This document shows positions 56,753 through 64,000 of a stretch of 64,000 nucleotides of DNA, piece after piece (the stretch's first letter is position 1; each line of letters starts with the position of its first letter). Below the pieces are notes generated by a model, which was not told the DNA's origin, made no database searches, and was given only the letters and a program-made list of their open reading frames with translations. Position numbers and translations under genes: made by a program. Origin of the DNA: Neoceratodus forsteri (taxonomy: Eukaryota > Chordata > Ceratodontiformes > Ceratodontidae); the NCBI GenBank assembly GCA_016271365.2, contig JADMNL010000028.1:96007501-96071500 (forward strand). The letters are read 5' to 3'.

Positions 56753-57334
56753 GCTTTAAAGTGAAGCAGTCAGCACTAAGCACCCACACCCAAGTGTGGG
56801 GCTAGTCCCAATTTGCACATTATGTGCAAAAACATTTTTTTACTTACTGTTTACTGCAGTACAGTAGGTTGTATCAGATTGTTTCTGCTGACTTCCAAAC
56901 TCACATTTTCTGTAACTACAAATCCCAGAATCCCCTCTAGCTGATATCGGAGGAGGGCTGCATCCGTGAGAGATTCAATAGCCTGCAGTGCATGTTAGAG
57001 TTTTTATAAGCTCTATTTTTTGTTTTCTGGTCTCCCTGGTCTCCTTGGGTAAGTACAGTCCCAGAGGACCGTACATAGCCCTAGGAGAATAGCAGGACTG
57101 GCAAACATCCGATCGGATTTTATAAAAAGTCTAACACGCACTGCAGACTATTGACTCTCCTGTTGCTGCAGCCCTCCTCTGATGTCTATCAGCTTGCATG
57201 TCAGTAGAAACAATCTGATACAATGCAATATACTGCAGTAACAGTAGGCAAAACATTTTTTTGCATGCAAAGTGCAAATTGGGACCAGCCCCACACTTGG
57301 GCATGGGGCACTTAAAGCTGTGTTCCCTTTAAAA
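56753..57334. mobile_element. Foldback element with ~215-260-bp arms
   Basis: The left arm 56753-57010 and right arm 57119-57334 are reverse complements at roughly 80-85% by eye. AAGTGTGGGGCTAGTCCCAA faces TTGGGACCAGCCCCACACTT. TGTATCAGATTGTTTCTGCT faces AGTAGAAACAATCTGATACA. GCCTGCAGTGCATGTTAGAG faces TCTAACACGCACTGCAG. The left arm has about 40 extra bases (CTACAAATCCCAGAATCCCC). The centre (57011-57118) is unique and holds no gene. Confidence 0.7.
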
Positions 57335-57439
57335 CCAGTCCTGCATGAAGCTCTTACCCCCAATGCACCATTACTGGTGCTCCAACCAGCGGCATCATTT
57401 GCTCCAATCAGTATGTGACTTGACGCCGTTGCTCACCAT

Positions 57440-58310
57440 TTCATAAGTTTCATAAGTTGATTCAAGCTGTGGGACTCACGTCCATAATGCTTGCCTTATT
57501 ATAATACTAAAACTTAGTAGTTTTATAAAATAGATGTTTATCTAACCTTGTCTTAAATATATCCATACTTGAACTCCCCACCACACTTTCAGGCAAGTTG
57601 TTCCATGCTGACACCACCCTTACAGTAAACCAGTGCTTCCTTATGTTAGTATTCCATTTAGGCAATATAAGTTGCATATTATGCTTTCTGGTGCTAGAAT
57701 GTCCTGTTTTATAGGTCATTTTAAGGTCCTTGCTCAGTATATCATATTGTGATATTTTGTACATCATACAAAGATCTCCCCTTAATCTTCTATAATGTAG
57801 TGAGTATAAATTGAGTTTAGCTAATCTCGACTCATATGTCAAGTTTTTTAGTCCAGACACAGATCTAGTTGCTCTACGCTGCACACACTCCATTCTCCTG
57901 AAGTCTTCTCTATACTGAGGGGACCATAACTGTACACAGTACTCCAAGTGGGGTCTCACCAGGGCCTGACACAAGGGCATGATAACATTCTTGTGTCTGC
58001 TAGAAATATGTCTCAGAATACAGTTCAAATTCTGGTTAGCTTTTTTAACCTGTTGTTTACAATGTGAGCTAAACTTTAAATCTGATGTAACTTTGATACC
58101 CAAATCCCGCTCTTCAGGTGTTGTTAACAAAATGTTGTTCCCTATACAATAGGTATGATTGTTATTGGTTCTGCCCAAGTGCATAATTTTGCATTTGGAG
58201 ATATTAAGTTCTAATTTGCTAGCTTTAGTCAACTCGTATACTTCATTTATAGCTTGTTGTAAGGAAAGTGACTCAGTTGTAGAAGTCACTGTTATACCTC
58301 CATGGTGACA
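57440..58310 (-). mobile_element. CR1-type LINE 3' fragment (CR1-D)
   Basis: A largely open minus-strand frame (57507-58358) gives the end of RT and the thumb. It has ASKLELNISKCKIMHLGRTN, TPEERDLGIKVTSDLKFSSH, VIMPLCQALVRPHLEYCVQL, VQRRATRSVSGL and FTVRVVSAWNNLPESVV. The catalytic DD block is missing, so it was 5'-truncated at insertion. The 3' end carries CTTATGAAACTTATGAAA, a repeated tail of CR1 type but different from that of CR1-A. Distinct subfamily. Confidence 0.8.
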
Positions 58311-58358
58311 TAAAATTAAAGAAGAGAAAGAGACATACTGTATATAGTATGAGAACAA

Positions 58359-58676
58359 GTGGCAAGCAAATATGGATTGGGAACTCTACAAAGCTTCCAT
58401 TATCTATTAAGAATATGGGGGCTCCTAGCAAAATTATGCAGCCCTCTCACTAACCCACCTCCACCACATGCTCTTTACTCTGTCCCATATGCACACTATT
58501 TTGTTTTCACTGTCTTCAGGTATTTGCTCATTTGTTTTTTTTTTGTTAGGAAGACAAAAATGTTGCCCCCTAGTGGTCTTATCCTAGCTGTTTCTGTTCG
58601 TCTGCCTCTAACTGGCTGGGACGTAACTTGGTGAGTACTTTATGACATTGTGATTCTTGTGATGCTTCTTAAGCTA
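58359..58676. other. Unassigned sequence with a CTCF-like word
   Basis: No gene. It contains the CTCF-like word listed separately at 58565. Confidence 0.35.
58565..58577 (-). promoter_or_regulatory. CTCF-core-like motif
   Basis: GCCCCCTAGTGGT reads ACCACTAGGGGGC on the minus strand, a full match to the 12-base CTCF core as I know it. Single sites arise by chance or from repeats, so occupancy is unknown. Confidence 0.35.
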
Positions 58677-59112
58677 GTAAGTGATCAGCTGTTAACGAGA
58701 GTCGGGAGCCAGTCAGGCTCCAGTGAAGCTGTGTTGTACCTAAAGGGACTGGGTTTTAAATCGTGAGCTGCTAAGATCTGCTGGTAGCAGGCTTCTGCAG
58801 AGACTCTGCCCCTCTGCTTCTTTGCTCCAGTCGGGAGCTGGACTCTGTGAGGGGGTGTGACCTACACAGAACATGAGGCATTCAAATCCCTACCATCTCA
58901 TTCTACTTTCTGTCTGAGTAAGCGATCAGCTGTTAAGGAGAGTTGGGAGCTGGTTGGGCTCCAGTGAAGCTGTGTTACACCTAAAGGGACTGGGTTATAA
59001 GTCGTGAGCTGCTAAGACCTGCTGGCAGCAGGTTTCTACAGAGACTCTGCTCCTTTGATTCTTTGGTCCAATTGGGAGCTGGATTCTGTGAGGGGGCATG
59101 GCCTACAAACAG
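58677..59112 (+). repeat. 241-bp tandem duplication
   Basis: Unit 1 starts at 58677 (AGTAAGTGATCAGCTGTTAA) and unit 2 at 58918 (AGTAAGCGATCAGCTGTTAA). Unit 2 is shorter (195 bp). Shared text includes GCTCCAGTGAAGCTGTGTT and CTAAAGGGACTGGGTT. No coding sense. Confidence 0.8.
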
Positions 59113-59577
59113 TTTTTCTGGGCTTTGGCTTTGGCCTAGCAGTCTACCGCTGTGGTCTTTTAGCTAAAGAGTCGTAGCTAAAGGGTGTCACACTGTGGGT
59201 ATCAGTGTGGGATAGCAGTTGGCTGGAGGCTCTGCACCCCAAGTGTGACACCCAAAGCAGCCCTGAAATGCAGCATAATTAGAGCACAAGTCAAGTAAAG
59301 TATGTGGGTAATTTAAATGTGAGACTACAGTATCCAGCAACAAGGCACGGAATACTGTAAGTAAACGGTAGAGTAAATTATTCTAGATATAAGCAGATTA
59401 TGCTTTGAAGTGGGTAATTAATAGTATACATTATAATAAGGGGATAAAAGGGAATTATTGTTTGTATTGTACTTTTTATTAATACGCATTGCATTTATCT
59501 CTTTGTAATATATGGATAACTGTAATAATACTATCAGAAACTATGCAGTTTTTGCACTAAAATGTCACAGATATAAT
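59113..59577. other. Unassigned sequence
   Basis: Nothing recognised. Confidence 0.35.
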
Positions 59578-59582
59578 CCATT

Positions 59583-59660
59583 GATAGTATTATGAGACTC
59601 CATAATACTATCGTACCATCTTCATTGATAGTATTACGGGATCCCGTAATACTATCAATG
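59583..59660. repeat. Two adjacent palindromes, one perfect over 38 bp
   Basis: 59583-59612: GATAGTATTATG and CATAATACTATC around a 6-base loop. 59623-59660: a perfect palindrome whose half is CATTGATAGTATTACGGGA, with no loop. Both use the same GATAGTATTA word, so they are related. The word ACTATCA also occurs near 59530. Confidence 0.85.
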
Positions 59661-59999
59661 CATCTCTCCACATGGCAGCACGAGCATACTGCTCCAAGAT
59701 CTCTAGCACACACTGTAAACAGCTGTCCCCAAGCCAGCTTTTACTGTAACTATCATGTACAGTAAAAGCCACTTATCGCCACAGCCAACAGAAAAACGCT
59801 CCTTGCCACAGCTCATCTAAAGTGGTATGGCAACTGCAAATATTTACAGGAGAAGTTTCCCAGTTTCTGTGAAGATGGAGTCAGAGAGAGAGAGGGTTCC
59901 CCTGCATGCATGCACTTCCATAGGTCCTCTGACGCAATGTGAGAGTCAAATCACTGTGAGAAATTGGGTGGCCATGTGTACCACGGCCTGTCTGACTGA
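59661..59999. other. Unassigned sequence
   Basis: Nothing recognised before the CR1 starts. Confidence 0.35.
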
Positions 60000-60925
60000 G
60001 TCTAAATCTGCTCAGTATTCACAAAAGAAGAGGAGGGGGAGGTACCTAAACCAAATAATAGAAGCACACTGGATAGGAGGGTCAATACCAGTCCATTCAC
60101 AGAAGAAAGGGTCCTGAAAGAACTCCTAAAACTGAAGGTGGACAGAGCAATGGGGCCAGGAAGGATTCACCCCAGAATTCTAAAAGAACTAAGGGAGAAC
60201 TAGTGGCACCACTGACTACCCTTTTTAACAAATCATGGGAGGATGGTGTGGTACCTGAGGACTGGAGGAAAGCGGATGTGATTCCCCTTCAAAAAAGTGG
60301 GAGCAAACCAGAGGCAGGAAACTATAGACCTGTTAGTTTGACCTCAGTGGTAGGGAAAATTATAGAATCACTTCTGAAAGAAAGAATTGTTGAGTACCTA
60401 GAGGCCAGCAGGGCACAGGACCCAAGGCAGCATGGATTCACAGTGGGAATTTCATGTGAGATGAATCTAACAGATTTCTCTGACTGGGTGACCAAAGTAG
60501 TAGACCAGGAAGAAACTGTGGACATGGCCTACCTAGACTTTAGCGAGGCATTTGACACAATCCCACACAAAAGATTAATAAACAAGTTAGCCAGCCTTGG
60601 AGTGGGTCCCAGGGTGGTAACCTGGGTAAAGAAATTGGCTGGAAAACAGGATGCAGAGGGTAATAGTAAATGGAGTCCACCCCGAAGAAAGGGGGGTTAC
60701 TAGTGGGGTACCGCAGGGTTCAGTACTGGGACCAGTCCTCTTTTATGTCTTTATAGGTGACATTGCAGAGGGACTGGAAGGAAAAGTATGCCTCTTTGCA
60801 GATGACACAAAGTTCTGCGACAGGGTTGATACACAAGGGATGTGGAAATGATGAGAAGGGACTTGGCAAGGCTGGAAGAATGGTCAAAAGTATGTCAGCT
60901 TAGATTAAATGCAAAGAAGTGCAAA
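60000..60925 (+). mobile_element. CR1-type LINE (CR1-E), part 1
   Basis: The plus strand enters in the linker before RT (LLSIHKRR/SVFTKEEEG-like). It then holds the RT frame 60203-60703: VVPEDWRKADVIPLQKSGSK, NYRPVSLTSVVGKIIESLLK, HGFTVGISCEMNLTDFSDWV and YLDFSEAFDTIPHKRLINKL. After a shift comes 60651-60851: TSGVPQGSVLGPVLFYVFIG and CLFADDTKF (catalytic FADD kept). Translation runs to LRLNAKKCK and is interrupted at 60925 by a palindromic element. The rest is at 62003. Confidence 0.8.
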
Positions 60926-62002
60926 TTATGAAATGGGTAGAAAGAATGCTGAGTTCTGATTGGCCAAGAGCTGCTTTCAGCTGGGCCGTTATCCCAGCAC
61001 AATGGTCCAGCTGAAAGTATTATGTTTAAAAATGCATACAATTTACTAAAAATGATCCATTTCATAATCTCAATAAGGCACTCCAGGGGGTGTGTTATGG
61101 TGGGCTAACAGCCCTTCTTGGGTGGTGGAAGCCCTCGGCTATGCCTTGAGCTTCAACCCACTCCAAGGTGGGCTGTTATCCAGAGAAACATAGAAACATA
61201 GACGTTGACGTCAGATAAGGACCGCAAGGCCCATCTAGTCTGCCAATTTCTTTTCCTACCATATGAATGTGCCATAGGCCTTTGCCATGTCAATGGCCTA
61301 TCTATTCATACTCAACTCTATTGCTCCCTTTTGCCTATCCCACGCCTGTTTAAAGCCCTGCACTATATTCATATCCACCACTTCCTGAGGTAGGCTGTTC
61401 CATGCATCCATCACCCTTTCTGTGAAAAAGAACATCCTCACATTACCCCTTAATCTGCCTCCCTCTAATCTCATGCTATGTCCTCTTGTCAAGCTATTTT
61501 TCTTATATTGAAACACGTTAGACTCTTTCACCTTGTTAATGCCCTTAAGGTGTTTGAATGTTTCAATCATATCACCTCTCTCCCTCCTTTGCTCTAGGGT
61601 ATACATATTGAGTTCAGTTAATCTGTTCTCATATGTTTTCTGATGCAGTCCCTGCACCATTTTGGTTGCCCTTCTCTGGACTGCCTCAATTTGGTTAATG
61701 TCCTTGTAAAGGTGTGGCCTCCAGTACTGCATGCAGTACTCCAGATGGGGCCTAACCAGTGTCTTGTAAAAAGGGACCGTTACCTCCCTCTTCTGACTTG
61801 TGCTATCCCTACTAATACACCCCAACATCCCTCTAGCCTTACCTACTGCTTTAGAGGTCTGCTTGGATGATTCCAGGTCATCAGTAATGATGACACCCAA
61901 GTCTCTTTTTTTCCCTTGTGACTGCCAGCAACTCCCCTCCCAGCCTCACCCCTCCTCAGCCCATCCCACCATAACACACCCCTGTCATGCCTTATTGCTT
62001 AA
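60926..62002. mobile_element. Two-palindrome DNA element (M1-M2), copy 2, split by a CR1
   Basis: M1 (60926-61067) is bounded by TTATGAAATGG and its exact complement CCATTTCATAA, with an inner hairpin CTTTCAGCTGG/CCAGCTGAAAG. M2 starts at about 61071 (CAATAAGGCACTCCAGGGGG). Its other end (61955-62000: CCACCATAACACACCCCTGT, then CATGCCTTATTG) lies beyond an inserted CR1. It is related to the copy at 7462-7815. It sits inside CR1-E. Confidence 0.65.
61184..61946 (-). mobile_element. 5'-truncated CR1-A copy inside M2
   Basis: Starts with the AGAAACATAGAAACATAGAC tail. It carries a minus-strand frame 61298-61900 for the RT end and thumb: VTVPFYKTLVRPHLEYCMQY, EAVQRRATKMVQGLHQKTYE and FFFTERVMDAWNSLPQEVV. 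It is very similar along its length to the 3' end of CR1-A at 38386. It stops at CCCCTCCCAGCCT (61946), where the M2 sequence resumes. Confidence 0.85.
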
Positions 62003-62775
62003 GTAATGCACCTGGGAAACAAAAACTAAGGAAAGAGTACACAATGTGTGGGGGGGGGAGATATTAACAACAACAAAAATGGAAAGGGACCTAGAGGTAG
62101 TCATATCAAATGACCTAAAGGTAGGCAAACAATGTGAGAAGGCAGTAAGGAGGGCTGTGGGGATACTGGGATGCACAAGGAGAGGCATCACCAGTAGAAA
62201 ACAGAAAGTTATTATCCCTCTGTACAGACAGTTGGTAAGACCCCATCTGGAGTACTGCATGCAGTTCTGGAGACCCCATCTTCACAAGAACATAGACACG
62301 ATGGAGGCAGTCCAGAGGAGGGCAACTAAAAGGGTGCAGGGTATGCACAAGAAACCATATGAAGAGAGACTAAAGGAGCTTAATATGTATACCCTCGAGG
62401 AAAGGAGAGAAAGGGGGAACATGATAGAAACATTCAAGTACCTCCAGGGAATCAACAAAGTCCAAGAGGGTAGCATATTTCAGAAAAAGAGATGTGCAAG
62501 AACAAGGGGGCACAACTTGAAGATAGAGGGGGATGGCTCAGGGACAATGTGAGGGTCGTGGCACATGGAATGACCTTCCTGAGGAGGTCGTGTGGTCAAA
62601 AACAGTGGGGGAATTTAAGAATGCATGGGACAAACATAAGGCAATTCTAGTGGGAGGTAGGAGGAAGTAGGCTATTGGTAAAACTAGGATCTGCAGCTTA
62701 TCCAATAGGTAGGGAAATGGGCAGACTGGCTGGGCCAAGCGGTCCAAGTCTGCTGTCAAAATCTATGTTTCTATG
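62003..62775 (+). mobile_element. CR1-type LINE (CR1-E), part 2
   Basis: Resumes with VMHLGNKN directly after the insert, continuing KCK of part 1. It then has TTTKMERDLEVVISNDLKVG, VIIPLYRQLVRPHLEYCMQF, QRRATKRVQGMHKKPYEERL and LQGINKVQEGSIF (62046-62552). The 3' end is ATCTATGTTTCTATG at 62761-62775. Joining parts 1 and 2 gives a nearly continuous RT-to-tail sequence. Confidence 0.8.
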
Positions 62776-62840
62776 CTCTCCAACCTTTCAGTGCTCTGGG
62801 TTTGGGGTGGCGATGCTGGATAGTGGCACGGTGACTGCAT

Positions 62841-63875
62841 TTTCATATCGCTGAATTTAGACAGGACAAAAGTAGGCTCCAGGCCCATCTAGGTTGTCCC
62901 CCCACACAATGTGGGACTTTAACTCATAATGGAGGAATTTTTAAGCCTCTTATCCAAGTTTGATTTAAATGAAGTGAAGGTTGGTTGATCCACTAATTTT
63001 GTAGTAATAAATTCCATTTCCTAGGTGCTCTAATAGAGAAGTAGTTTGCCCTTTTGTTTGTTTTAGCTCGACTAACCCTCAGCTGTTTATTGTAGCGTCT
63101 GGCAACAGTTCCATTATTAGAATATTCTAGTCCACATGACTTCATTAGTTCAGACAATCTAAGCAATTTGTAAGTGAATAAAAGATCATCCCGTTGCTGT
63201 CTAGTTTGTAATGAATAAAGACCAGTATTGATTAATCTGGATTGTTAGTCTAAGGTAGATAGTTTTGATATGATTTTTGTCATGCGTCTTTGAATTTGTT
63301 CCAGTTGCTGAATAACGCCCTTCAGATAAGGGTTCCACAACGGAGATCCATAGTTGGTATATAGTCTAATATAAGATCTATAGAGAGGGATCAGACACTG
63401 AGCAGATTTATTAGTAAATTTTCTTTTGAGCTGTATGATTATACCATTTGCTACCCTGGTTAATTTATTACAATGATTGGATACTGTTAGTTTATTATTA
63501 ATTTCAATACCTAAATCTCGTTCACATACTGAGGATTTAAGAGGGATATTATTAAGATAATATTCATGTTTTGGGTTTTTGTTACCGAGGTCCAGTACTG
63601 AGTATTTTTCTATATTAAATCTTATACTGTTGGTTTGTGCCCACTGTTGAATATCCTCTAGATCGTTTACAAGGGTGATGGAATTTATTAAATTGTCAAC
63701 AGGACCACCTAATTTGGTATCATCAGTGAATTTCAAAAGGATGTTATTTGATTTAATATTTAAGTCGCTGATAAAAATATTAAATAAGGTTGGATCAAGA
63801 ACTGACCTGTGTGGAACACCACTAGTAACCTGGCCAGGATGAGAGAGGGTTCCACTAATTGTTATGGGTAAAGAG
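62841..63875 (-). mobile_element. CR1-group LINE fragment (CR1-F)
   Basis: Minus strand, from the right: SGTLSHPGQVTSGV-like sequence, PHRSVLDPTLFNIFISDLN, then frame 63245-63736 with KFTDDTKLGGPVDNLINSIT (FTDD in place of FADD), VCERDLGIEINNKLTVSNHC and LIPLYRSYIRLYTNYGSPLW, then SLQTRQQRDDLLFTYKLLR-like sequence. It is diverged from CR1-A and CR1-D and is a third or fourth subfamily. Confidence 0.75.
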
Positions 63876-64000
63876 TTTTATAAACATGAGCAAGGCTGTT
63901 TGTTTGGCTGCACACATAGGAGAGGTGGAAAGGGATGAATCCTGGACCCATATATTACAAAAAATAATAAATAAGGGACTGCGTATTTCTAGGCTATAAT
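63876..64000. other. Unassigned window end
   Basis: Too short to assign. Confidence 0.3.

Noticed and set aside
1..64000. Host genes, endogenous retroviruses, rRNA or tRNA genes
   Set aside because: No LTR pairs, gag/pol/env motifs, plausible spliced host exons or cloverleaf-forming tRNAs were found by reading both strands. All RTs here are of LINE type.

Overview
This is a non-coding stretch of a large, repeat-filled vertebrate genome. No host exon, rRNA, tRNA gene or CRISPR could be supported. Almost every long reading frame is either a decayed retrotransposon protein (reverse transcriptase, endonuclease, LINE ORF1) or an accidental frame inside a repeat. The mix of CR1-type LINEs with short-repeat 3' ends (TCTATGTTTCTATGTTTC), an L1 with a poly(A) tail, MIR/CORE-SINE-like pieces and many palindromic DNA elements fits a tetrapod. 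An amphibian with a big genome, possibly a caecilian, is my guess from memory of similar CR1 tails; the species is not proven by the sequence.

Layout. 1-12.5 kb: a decayed CR1, three copies of a long tRNA-derived SINE, MIR-like pieces and several hairpin MITEs. 12.5-17.2 kb: an RT-bearing LINE on the minus strand and a CR1 on the plus strand. 17.2-21.65 kb: a CCATGG-rich patch, then copy 1 of a composite repeat built from palindromic satellite units. 22.4-23.9 kb: another minus-strand LINE. 26.7-31.9 kb: an L1 tail split by a nearly full CR1 on the opposite strand. 31.9-36.5 kb: copy 2 of the composite repeat, with an 11-unit 143-bp satellite, a 298-bp array and a row of stem-loops. 37.4-46.6 kb: an unusual LINE ('LINE X') split twice, by a nearly complete CR1 and by a 1.77-kb element with terminal inverted repeats. 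47.8-54.2 kb: a full-length L1 with a clear 13-bp target site duplication. 55-60 kb: a MIR, a 580-bp foldback, a CR1 3' end, a 241-bp tandem repeat and a perfect 38-bp palindrome. 60-62.8 kb: a three-level nest (CR1, palindromic element, CR1). 62.8-63.9 kb: one more CR1 fragment.

How it works together: the window is a layered record of insertions whose relative ages can be read from who interrupts whom. The most unusual content is the composite repeat (two copies about 13 kb apart, same orientation). It shares a 23-bp start, an array of about 149-bp half-units in alternating orientation, a terminal palindrome, and a splice-like donor/acceptor pair. The sequence between its start and its array differs completely between copies. 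I do not recognise it as any described family.
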